Below are positions 50,376-57,574 of a stretch of 64,000 nucleotides of DNA, in pieces. The translations under genes and the position numbers were made by a program. Every line of letters begins with the position of its first letter. Position 1 is the first letter of the stretch. Source of the DNA: Oceanihabitans gracilariae (lineage in GTDB: Bacteria > Bacteroidota > Bacteroidia > Flavobacteriales > Flavobacteriaceae); contig NZ_JBHULM010000009.1 in assembly GCF_042684485.1 (NCBI RefSeq), forward strand, positions 62,001 to 126,000, written 5' to 3'. The notes below the pieces were generated by a model, which ran no database searches, was not told where the DNA came from, and was given only the letters and a program-made list of their open reading frames with translations.

Positions 50376-53300
50376 TTATTCTACTAAAACCCATTCTCCT
50401 TTAGCAATTAAAGGTTCTGCTTGTTTGTATTTAACGGTTTTGTTTTCGCCACTCATTACGTGTTTAATAGTAACTTTATCATTACGTCCAATTTTTGGTT
50501 TATCACGTACAATAGTTTCTACTACTTCTGGTTGACGTTGCGTATTACTAGCGGCTCTGTTTTGAGCAGAACGTTCATCAAGATTAGGAATCTCTTCTTT
50601 TTGCGTTTGTAAGTTTTCTTTTTTACGCGTTTCTTTTGCTTCTTGAATATTAGATTCCTGCGTTGGTAATTCTCCTTTAAATAAGAAAGAAATTACATCT
50701 TTATTAACTTGGTCTATAGTAGCTTTAAATAACTCAAAAGCTTCAAATTTATAAATTAATAAAGGATCTTTTTGTTCATGAACTGCTAATTGTACAGATT
50801 GTTTTAACTCATCCATTTTACGAAGATGTGTTTTCCAAGCATCATCAATAATAGCTAGCGTAATATTTTTTTCAAAATCTGTAATAAGTTGCTTTCCTTG
50901 AGATTCGTATGCTTTTTCAAGGTCTGTAACTACTTGTAGAGATTTTACACCATCTGTAAAAGGCACTACAATTCTTTTAAATTTATCGCGTTGGGTTTCG
51001 TATACATTTTTAATAATAGGAAAAGCAACTTCTGCATTGCGTTCCATTTTAGCTCTATAGTGATCAAAAGCTGCTTTATATACACGTTGTGCAATATCTT
51101 GTACAGAAAGTTTAGCAAATTCAGCTTCTGTAATTGGTGAGCTCATAGAGAAATAACGAATTAATTCAAACTCGAAATTTTTATAATCGCTAGCCGCTTT
51201 ATTGCTTTCTGCTATATTTTCAGAAGTATCATAAACCATATTGGCAATATCCACACGAAGACGCTCTCCAAATAAAGCATGGTGTCTACGTTTGTAAACT
51301 ACTTCACGTTGTGAGTTCATAACGTCATCATACTCTAATAAACGTTTACGTACACCAAAGTTGTTTTCTTCTACTTTTTTCTGTGCTCTTTCAATAGATT
51401 TAGAAATCATAGAGTGTTGTATAACTTCTCCTTCTTCTAATCCCATTCTATCCATCATTTTGGCAATACGTTCACTACCAAAAAGACGCATTAAATTATC
51501 TTCTAAAGACACATAAAATTGTGAGCTACCAACATCCCCTTGTCTACCAGCACGACCACGTAACTGTCTGTCTACACGACGAGAATCATGACGTTCTGTA
51601 CCTATAATTGCTAAACCACCAGCGGCTTTTACCTCGTCTGTTAATTTAATATCTGTACCACGACCAGCCATATTGGTTGCAATAGTTACTTGTCCGCTTC
51701 TACCTGCTTCATCTACAATTTCTGCTTCTTTTTTATGCTGCTTCGCATTTAATACATTGTGAGGTACTTTACGTATAGAAAGCATTTTTCCTAATAGCTC
51801 AGAAATTTCAACATTAGTAGTACCAATTAAAACAGGTCTTCCTGCTTTTGATAGTTTGGTTACTTCATCAATAACCGCATTGTATTTTTCACGTTTGGTT
51901 TTGTACACTAAATCTTGTCTGTCATCACGTGCAATAGGTTTGTTAGTAGGAATTTCTACAACATCTAATTTGTATATTTCCCAGAACTCACCAGCTTCTG
52001 TAACAGCAGTACCTGTCATACCAGAAAGCTTTCTGTACATTCTAAAGTAATTTTGAAGCGTTACCGTTGCAAAAGTTTGCGTTGCGTCTTCAATTTTTAC
52101 ATTTTCTTTAGCTTCAATGGCTTGGTGTAAACCGTCAGAATAACGACGACCATCCATAATACGACCCGTTTGCTCGTCTACAATCATTACCTTGTTATCC
52201 ATGACTACATACTGTACATCTTTTTCAAAAAGAGCATAAGCTTTTAGTAATTGGTTAAGGGTATGTATACGTTCCGATTTGATTCCGAAGTCACGGAATA
52301 ATTCTTCTTTTTCTTCTGCTTCTTCTTCTTTGCTTAATCCTTTGGCTTCAATTTTAGCAATTTCAACACCAATTTCTGGCATTATAAAAAAGTCAGGACT
52401 ATCTTTTCCAGAAAGGTATTCAATACCTTTATCTGTAAGTTCTATTTGGTTGTTTTTTTCTTCAATTACATAGTACAGCTCGGCATCTACCTTAGGCATT
52501 TCCCTGTTGTTGTCTTGCATGTAATAGTTTTCTGTTTTTTGAAGCAGTTGTTTTACGCCTTCTTCACTTAAAAACTTAATTAATGCTTTGTTTTTAGGAA
52601 TACCTCTATATACACGTAGTAATTGAAAACCTCCTTCTTTTTCATCGCCAGAAGCGATTAACTTTTTAGCTTCTGCTAATACACCAGTTAGGTATTTACG
52701 TTGTACCGAAACAATATCATCTACCTTAGGTTTTAAGGCGTCAAACTCATGTTGGTCTCCTTTAGGTATAGGACCAGAAATAATTAAAGGGGTTCTTGCA
52801 TCATCTACTAATACCGAGTCAACCTCATCTACAATAGCGTAGTGGTGCGGACGTTGCACTAAATCATTAGGATTGTGTGCCATGTTATCACGTAGGTAGT
52901 CAAAACCAAACTCGTTATTGGTACCATAAGTGATATCTGCATTATACGCTTTTTTACGTGCTGCAGAATTAGGTTGGTGATAATCAATACAGTCTACGCT
53001 TAAACCGTGAAACTCAAAAAGAGGTGCCATCCATGCGCTATCTCTTTTTGCTAAGTAGTCATTTACAGTTACTAAGTGTACACCACGACCAGCTAAGGCA
53101 TTAAGGTATACAGGAAGCGTAGCTACTAATGTTTTACCTTCACCGGTTTGCATTTCGGCAATTTTACCTTGATGCATAGCAATACCACCAATTAATTGTA
53201 CATCATAATGAATCATGTCCCAAGTAATAGGTTTTCCTGCAGCATCCCAAGAGTTTGCCCAAGTAGCTTGGTCTCCTTCAAGGGTAACATAATCATGCTC

Positions 53301-53726
53301 TCCAGAAATTACTCTATCAAATTCATTTGCCGTAACCGTAATAGATGTGTTATTGGTAAAACGTTTTGCTGTTTCTTTTACTACAGCAAAAGCTTCTGGT
53401 AAGATATCGTTTAAAACATCTTCTGTAATTTTATATACTTCGTCTTTAATAGCATCAATTTCTAGATAAATATCTTCACGTTTATCTATATCTTCTTCAT
53501 TATCTGCATCTGTTAAAAGCGCATCAATTTTATCTTGAAGCGGCTTTCTAGCTTCTGCTATTTTCTCTTTAAAGAAAGCTGTTTTTGCTCTTAGTTCATC
53601 ATGTGATAAAGCTTCTAGAGCAGATTCAAAGGATTTAATTTTATTTACTAAAGGCGTTATGGCTTTTACGTCTTGTTTAGATTTGTCGCCAACAAATACT
53701 TTTAGTACAGAATCTAAAAAACTCAT
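50376..53726 (-). CDS. secA: Protein translocase ATPase SecA
   Basis: The 1116-residue protein is the ATPase motor of the SecYEG channel. Motor motifs: IAEMQTGEGKTLVATLP (Walker A) and YAIVDEVDSVLVDDARTP (Walker B/DEVD), with ATNMAGRGTDIKL and GTERHDSRRVDRQLRGRAGRQGD in the second motor domain. Helical scaffold and wing domains fill 620-1010. It is longer than E. coli SecA because of insertions near 40-130 and 330-480, a usual Bacteroidetes trait. The C terminus (KIGRNDKVTIKHVMSGENK through KGEWVLVE) lacks the CxCx8CH zinc motif, so SecB-type binding through it is not expected. Confidence 0.97.
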   Translation of the reverse strand: MSFLDSVLKVFVGDKSKQDVKAITPLVNKIKSFESALEALSHDELRAKTAFFKEKIAEARKPLQDKIDALLTDADNEEDIDKREDIYLEIDAIKDEVYKITEDVLNDILPEAFAVVKETAKRFTNNTSITVTANEFDRVISGEHDYVTLEGDQATWANSWDAAGKPITWDMIHYDVQLIGGIAMHQGKIAEMQTGEGKTLVATLPVYLNALAGRGVHLVTVNDYLAKRDSAWMAPLFEFHGLSVDCIDYHQPNSAARKKAYNADITYGTNNEFGFDYLRDNMAHNPNDLVQRPHHYAIVDEVDSVLVDDARTPLIISGPIPKGDQHEFDALKPKVDDIVSVQRKYLTGVLAEAKKLIASGDEKEGGFQLLRVYRGIPKNKALIKFLSEEGVKQLLQKTENYYMQDNNREMPKVDAELYYVIEEKNNQIELTDKGIEYLSGKDSPDFFIMPEIGVEIAKIEAKGLSKEEEAEEKEELFRDFGIKSERIHTLNQLLKAYALFEKDVQYVVMDNKVMIVDEQTGRIMDGRRYSDGLHQAIEAKENVKIEDATQTFATVTLQNYFRMYRKLSGMTGTAVTEAGEFWEIYKLDVVEIPTNKPIARDDRQDLVYKTKREKYNAVIDEVTKLSKAGRPVLIGTTNVEISELLGKMLSIRKVPHNVLNAKQHKKEAEIVDEAGRSGQVTIATNMAGRGTDIKLTDEVKAAGGLAIIGTERHDSRRVDRQLRGRAGRQGDVGSSQFYVSLEDNLMRLFGSERIAKMMDRMGLEEGEVIQHSMISKSIERAQKKVEENNFGVRKRLLEYDDVMNSQREVVYKRRHHALFGERLRVDIANMVYDTSENIAESNKAASDYKNFEFELIRYFSMSSPITEAEFAKLSVQDIAQRVYKAAFDHYRAKMERNAEVAFPIIKNVYETQRDKFKRIVVPFTDGVKSLQVVTDLEKAYESQGKQLITDFEKNITLAIIDDAWKTHLRKMDELKQSVQLAVHEQKDPLLIYKFEAFELFKATIDQVNKDVISFLFKGELPTQESNIQEAKETRKKENLQTQKEEIPNLDERSAQNRAASNTQRQPEVVETIVRDKPKIGRNDKVTIKHVMSGENKTVKYKQAEPLIAKGEWVLVE

Positions 53727-54023
53727 GTGTATATGTTTTTTTTGTTGCTTCGTTTTTTTAGGTGTTTTTACTTTGTTTATTTCAAAACACGTAGCTAAAA
53801 CAAGCTTTAATTGTTATTGTGTATTTAATGAAAATAAAATAGAAATTTGCAAGGTTCTTATTTCAAGAAAATGCTAATTTCAATAGCTACTATAAGGCAA
53901 AATCTTACAGTACCTTTTATTCATTTCAAAGATACGTTATGTTGTTATGTTATTTATAAATATTGTAAAAAATAAGCATGTGATTTTCCACAATTAACAA
54001 AATGTTATCATTTGTTTCCACAA
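53727..54023 (-). promoter_or_regulatory. secA leader region with promoter
   Basis: On the minus strand TATCTTTG at 53927-53934 fits the -7 consensus, giving a leader of about 200 nt before secA. A 14-codon frame (MNKRYCKILPYSSY) starts only two bases after the box. The leader is AT-rich with no strong hairpin. Nothing else is recognisable in this 300-nt stretch. Confidence 0.45.
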
Positions 54024-54048
54024 AAAAAGCCTCGAAATGAGACTTTTT
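54024..54048 (-). terminator. Terminator after the DUF2795 gene
   Basis: AAAAAGCCTC and GAGACTTTTT form a stem with one mismatch around GAAAT, 20 nt past the DUF2795 stop. Confidence 0.65.
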
Positions 54049-54068
54049 AATGGTAATTTTATTTGATA

Positions 54069-54290
54069 TTAGTATTCGTCCTCATTCCAGAGGTAATCTT
54101 CGTCTGTTGGATAATCCGGCCAGATTTCTTCAATGGAGTCATAAGAATCTCCTTCATCTTCAATTGATTGTAAATTTTCAACAACTTCTAAAGGTGCTCC
54201 TGTTCTAATTGCGTAATCAATAAGTTCGTCCTTTGTTGCTGGCCAAGGTGCATCACTTAAATAAGATGCTAATTCTAAAGTCCAATACAT
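54069..54290 (-). CDS. DUF2795 family small acidic protein
   Basis: The 73-residue protein matches DUF2795: LASYLSDAPWPATKDELIDYAIR and TGAPLEVVENLQSI, followed by an extremely acidic tail (DEGDSYDSIEEIWPDYPTDE). The DUF2795 fold is a small helical domain of unknown biochemical role, seen both alone and fused. A textbook promoter precedes it and a terminator follows, so it is monocistronic. Confidence 0.8.
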   Translation of the reverse strand: MYWTLELASYLSDAPWPATKDELIDYAIRTGAPLEVVENLQSIEDEGDSYDSIEEIWPDYPTDEDYLWNEDEY

Positions 54291-54312
54291 TTCTAAATGA
54301 TTTTATTTTTTG

Positions 54313-54342
54313 CAAAAATAAATTTTTAGTTTAAATAGTCAA
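54313..54342 (-). promoter_or_regulatory. Promoter of the DUF2795 gene
   Basis: Minus strand: TTG at 54342-54340, a 19-nt spacer and TATTTTTG at 54320-54313. This is the best-spaced -33/-7 pair on the minus strand in the window. The leader is about 19 nt. Confidence 0.75.
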
Positions 54343-54446
54343 GAAAAAAGTGCATTATTTTTTCAATAATTATAAGAACGTCTTTTTTACTGAAACTACT
54401 TGATACTAAAGTATTTTGCAGTGTTATTAATTACAGACAAAACGTA

Positions 54447-55019
54447 TTACTGTTTTTCAGGTATCCATTTTACTTCGTCTGCTTGCAAATCATTAGACAA
54501 TTTTCGTGCCAATACAAAAAGGTAGTCTGATAATCTGTTTAAGTACATTAAAGTGTTAGGTTCTATGGTTTCTATTTCATTTAAGGCAGTGGCTAAACGC
54601 TCTGCACGCCTGCAAACACAGCGAGCTATGTGACAGAATGACACGGTTTGATGACCGCCAGGAAGTACAAAGTGCGTCATTTGTGGCAAGGCCGCATTCA
54701 TGCTGTCCATTTCTTTTTCTAGAAGCGTAATGTTTTCCGAAGAAATTTTAGGAATATTTAAACGTTCTTTTCCGTTTTTAAGAATGGCTTTTTCAGGATC
54801 TGTAGCCAAAACAGCGCCTACAGTAAAAAGTCTGTCTTGTATATGTATAAGTGTTTCTTTGTATCTGCTGTTTATGTCTTGGTCTCTAATTAAACCTATA
54901 TGCGAGTTTAGCTCATCTACAGTACCATAGCTTTCTATTCTAATATGGTGTTTAGGTACTCTTGTGCCTCCAAAAAGTGCAGTGGTACCTTTATCTCCTG
55001 TTTTTGTGTATACTTTCAT
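54447..55019 (-). CDS. Cob(I)alamin adenosyltransferase, PduO type
   Basis: The 190-residue protein converts cob(I)alamin to adenosylcobalamin. It has the PduO-type ATP-binding N terminus, VYTKTGDKGTTALFGGTRVPK, then YGTVDELNSHIGL, and the C-terminal helix CHIARCVCRRAERL with NRLSDYLFVLAR. These residues in the family form the trimeric active site. It would supply cofactor for methylmalonyl-CoA mutase, whose chaperone gene meaB is at 36968-38041. It is followed by the DUF2795 gene, but the two look separately expressed. Confidence 0.93.
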   Translation of the reverse strand: MKVYTKTGDKGTTALFGGTRVPKHHIRIESYGTVDELNSHIGLIRDQDINSRYKETLIHIQDRLFTVGAVLATDPEKAILKNGKERLNIPKISSENITLLEKEMDSMNAALPQMTHFVLPGGHQTVSFCHIARCVCRRAERLATALNEIETIEPNTLMYLNRLSDYLFVLARKLSNDLQADEVKWIPEKQ

Positions 55020-55166
55020 CTGTTTGTTGTTATCGTTTTGAGCTTAAGGGTATCATGTGTTTTACTAAGTAATACCTGTTTAATATGCTCACTTCCTGTT
55101 AAAAGTTTAAAGTTAAATGTAATCAGGGAAAAGACAAAAGGATTGCTCGTTAAAAGTTTTGGAGTA

Positions 55167-55315
55167 GGGATGAGGTGGTAGGGATGAGGTGGTAGGGATG
55201 AGGTGGTAGGGATGAGGTGGTAGGGATGAGGTGGTAGGGATGAGGTAGTAGGTATGAGGTAGTAGGTGTGAGGTAGTAGGTGGTAGGGATTAGGGATTAG
55301 GAGTGAGGGATTTTA
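55167..55315. repeat. Heptanucleotide-register G-rich tandem array
   Basis: Eight 14-bp units run from 55167 to 55278: five GGGATGAGGTGGTA, then variants ending GGTAGTA. The register of seven continues as GGTGGTA, GGGATTA twice, GGAGTGA and GGGATTT. Strand asymmetry is strong (G runs on the plus strand). It lies in the 490-nt gap between the cobalamin adenosyltransferase start and the ABC ATPase end. Confidence 0.9.
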
Positions 55316-55369
55316 GGTGTCTGCGGATGGTTTTATCTTAACATGTCAAAAAGGTCCTCCATTTCAGCT

Positions 55370-55391
55370 CCTTCCTTTAGCTAAAGGAAGG
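55370..55391. repeat. 22-bp perfect palindrome
   Basis: CCTTCCTTTAG and CTAAAGGAAGG are exact inverted copies without a loop, followed by GGTTTTTTG. It resembles an intrinsic terminator for the plus strand, but no plus-strand gene precedes it; similar CTCCTTCCTTTAG elements occur between flavobacterial genes. Confidence 0.5.
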
Positions 55392-55463
55392 TGGTTTTTT
55401 GTTTTAACAAAAACCCGGAAAGTTTGCCCTAAAAGGCGAAGCACTTTTTTAAAATATTTAGCA

Positions 55464-55505
55464 ACCAAAAACCAAAAACCAAAAACCAACAACTACCAAC
55501 CAAAA
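55464..55505. repeat. ACCAAMA heptamer array directly 3' of the ABC ATPase gene
   Basis: Six heptamers in a row: ACCAAAA three times, ACCAACA, ACTACCA and ACCAAAA, ending six bases from the stop codon at 55512. In the transcript of that gene it reads as TTTTGGT repeats. Confidence 0.85.
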
Positions 55506-55511
55506 CCCAAT

Positions 55512-56198
55512 CTACCTATTTCTTGTATCACTCTCAATAAGTCCATCACGTAAACGGATTACTCGGTGTGCATGGTCTGCAATTTCTTCTTCGTGTGTTA
55601 CCATAATAACCGTGTTTCCTGCTTTATGTATGGTATCAAACAAGCCCATAATTTCTTCTCCAGTTTTAGAATCTAGATTTCCTGTAGGCTCATCTGCAAG
55701 AATAATAGAAGGTTTGTTTACTAAGGCTCTACCTACAGCAACACGTTGGCGTTGTCCACCAGAAAGTTGGTTTGGTCTGTGATCCATTCTATCTGCAAGG
55801 CCTACATCTTCTAGTACTTCTGCTGCACGTTTATGACGTGCTGTTTTTGAAATTCCTGCATATACCATTGGTAAAGCTACGTTGTCTAAAGCAGTAGTAC
55901 GCGGTAAAAGGTTAAAGGTTTGAAAAACAAAACCAATTTCTTTATTTCTAATATCTGCAAGTTGATCGTCAGACATGGTACTCACATCTTGACCATTTAA
56001 TAAATAACTACCAGCAGTAGGAGTATCAAGGCATCCTAAAAGATTCATAAGTGTAGACTTACCAGAACCAGAAGGTCCCATGATAGCTACATAATCACCA
56101 CGTTGTATGTTTAAATCTATTCCTTTTAAAACATGAACGGTTTCTGTGCCAAGTTTAAAATCGCGAATAATATTTTTAATTTCAATAACGTTATTCAT
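55512..56198 (-). CDS. ABC transporter ATP-binding protein (MacB/LolD family)
   Basis: The 228-residue ATPase has Walker A MGPSGSGKSTLMNLLG, Q-loop FQTFNLL, signature LSGGQRQRVAVGRAL, Walker B IILADEPTGNLD and the H-loop MVTHEEE. ELFL features such as VHVLKGIDLNIQRGDYVAI place it in the MacB/LolD/FtsE-type subfamily, which powers lipoprotein extraction or efflux. No permease gene is adjacent: downstream is a repeat-rich gap and upstream a methyltransferase. It therefore acts with a permease encoded elsewhere. Confidence 0.92.
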   Translation of the reverse strand: MNNVIEIKNIIRDFKLGTETVHVLKGIDLNIQRGDYVAIMGPSGSGKSTLMNLLGCLDTPTAGSYLLNGQDVSTMSDDQLADIRNKEIGFVFQTFNLLPRTTALDNVALPMVYAGISKTARHKRAAEVLEDVGLADRMDHRPNQLSGGQRQRVAVGRALVNKPSIILADEPTGNLDSKTGEEIMGLFDTIHKAGNTVIMVTHEEEIADHAHRVIRLRDGLIESDTRNR

Positions 56199-56290
56199 AA
56201 ATTTTAAGATGTAAGTTTTTAATTATAGATGCCTTATGTTGCAAGGTACTTATTTCTTATTTACAATAAGACGCTAAATAGGATATGTTG

Positions 56291-57064
56291 TTACACTCTA
56301 ATGGTAAAATGTTCTTTTTTTTGTTCTTTACGGAAAAATACAAATCCCCAAAAAAAGCTGTCAATAGTTACTGTGACTCTAGGGTGTTCTTTAATTTCAT
56401 TCCAAGCCTCTGTCATAGCAGGAGACCAATGGATATCATCAAAAATCATCAAGGAGTCATTATGAATGTTAGCTAATAAAGACGTAAAATAATGTAGTGT
56501 AGCTTCTTTTTGATGGTTTCCATCTATGTAGATAAGATCAAAAGTTTTGTTTTTTAAAAGCTCTAGTTCTGTTGTAAAGTCATTCACTTTTAATTGAATG
56601 TTATCTCTATTGCAATTATTAAATTCTTGCAAAGCTATTTTTGCGGTTTCTGGGCAGCCTTCAATCGTTGTTACGTTTCCTTTTTTGTTCCCTAAACTCA
56701 AGGCTACAGTAGCTAGACCTAAAGAGGTACCTAGTTCTAACGTGTCTTTAACCTGAAAATAATTGGCAATTCTATATAATAATTGCGCTCTTTTTTTTGG
56801 TATCCCTGCAGTTTTTGCAATTTTAGATACTTGTCTTTGGTTGCTTTTAAAAACACGACTTCCTGCGCCAAAATCTGTTACAGAAATAGTGGTTTTGTTT
56901 GTATATAGGTTTTCTCTGTGTTGTTTTAAAACGCTGTAGTCTTCATATTTTTTTTTGTTATAAAAACATTGCGTTACTAGATTGTATACAAAAGGGGAGT
57001 GCACACCATGTTGGTTGGTAGATTTTTTTAAGAATTTAAGGTACTCGGATACTTGGTATAGCAT
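56291..57064 (-). CDS. Class I SAM-dependent methyltransferase (O-methyltransferase-like)
   Basis: The 257-residue protein has a helical N-terminal extension (YLKFLKKSTNQHGVHSPFVYN) and an SAM-binding Rossmann domain from about 85: DTLELGTSLGLATVALSLG (motif I), VTTIEGCPETAKIAL, FDLIYIDGNHQKEATLHYF (IDG metal site) and LMIFDDIHWSPAM. This is the pattern of caffeoyl-CoA-type O-methyltransferases. I choose ATG 57064 over the TTG at 57094, because the latter lies inside the -7 box. Substrate unknown. Confidence 0.85.
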   Translation of the reverse strand: MLYQVSEYLKFLKKSTNQHGVHSPFVYNLVTQCFYNKKKYEDYSVLKQHRENLYTNKTTISVTDFGAGSRVFKSNQRQVSKIAKTAGIPKKRAQLLYRIANYFQVKDTLELGTSLGLATVALSLGNKKGNVTTIEGCPETAKIALQEFNNCNRDNIQLKVNDFTTELELLKNKTFDLIYIDGNHQKEATLHYFTSLLANIHNDSLMIFDDIHWSPAMTEAWNEIKEHPRVTVTIDSFFWGFVFFRKEQKKEHFTIRV

Positions 57065-57091
57065 TTTAGGTAAAAAGGATAAGTAATTTAG

Positions 57092-57099
57092 CAAAAGTA
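57092..57099 (-). promoter_or_regulatory. -7 promoter box of the methyltransferase gene
   Basis: Minus strand TACTTTTG followed by C fits TAnnTTTG. It gives a leader of about 24 nt to ATG 57064 and rules out the upstream TTG as a start. Confidence 0.6.
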
Positions 57100-57344
57100 A
57101 GAAGTTATTGGTGAAAAGTAGAAAAGAGGATATGAGATTTTAGAGGAAGTTATGTTAGTACGTGCTTAAATTAATTATTGGTAAGGACTACTATGTTTAA
57201 GTAAAGCAAAATGGTTTTTTGTATTTCCCCAAAAAAAAATCGGATGGTCTGACTATAAAAGCGAGGCCCTTTTAGTTGATTTTAATTATTGTTATCGATT
57301 CAAAATTGCAAAAAAACAATTTTAATTAAACGGACTTTTTGGGG

Positions 57345-57412
57345 TTGTCATTCCGAGGGCAGTCGAGGAATCTCACATGCATACTTGTGCTGTTATTCCT
57401 CGGTATACCCTG
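57345..57412. repeat. Intergenic inverted-repeat element of the GTCATTCCGA type
   Basis: CGAGGAAT (57364-57371) is mirrored by ATTCCTCG (57395-57402), 23 bp apart, within a GGGC...TACCC frame preceded by GTCATTCCGAGG. Similar GTCATTCCGAGCGCAGTCGAGGAATC elements recur in flavobacterial intergenic DNA in my experience. This is the only copy seen in the window. The rest of the gap 57095-57503 holds nothing else I can support. Confidence 0.55.
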
Positions 57413-57503
57413 GTGTAGTGTATTTTCAGGATTCTCTTGTTTTTTATATTTTCGTTGTAAGATTAAAGAAAAGTCCCTTACAAACTTAAATTGACAATTT
57501 TCG

Positions 57504-57566
57504 CCCAACAACCAACAACCAACAACCAACAACCAACAACCAACAACCAAAAACCAAAAACCAAAA
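57504..57566. repeat. ACCAAMA heptamer array directly 3' of the ABC-F gene
   Basis: Nine heptamers in exact register: CCCAACA, five ACCAACA and three ACCAAAA, ending eight bases from the ABC-F stop at 57575. The same heptamer and orientation occur after the other ABC ATPase gene at 55464-55505. Confidence 0.9.
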
Positions 57567-57574
57567 ACTAGTGC

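Noticed and set aside
55167..55315. CRISPR array made of short G-rich repeats
   Set aside because: Units are 14 bp with no spacers and decay gradually; this is a simple tandem repeat.
57326..57550. Minus-strand frame with repeated WLLVVGC-like residues
   Set aside because: It is produced by the ACCAAMA heptamer array read backwards and continues into the inverted-repeat element; it has no start context and no family resemblance.
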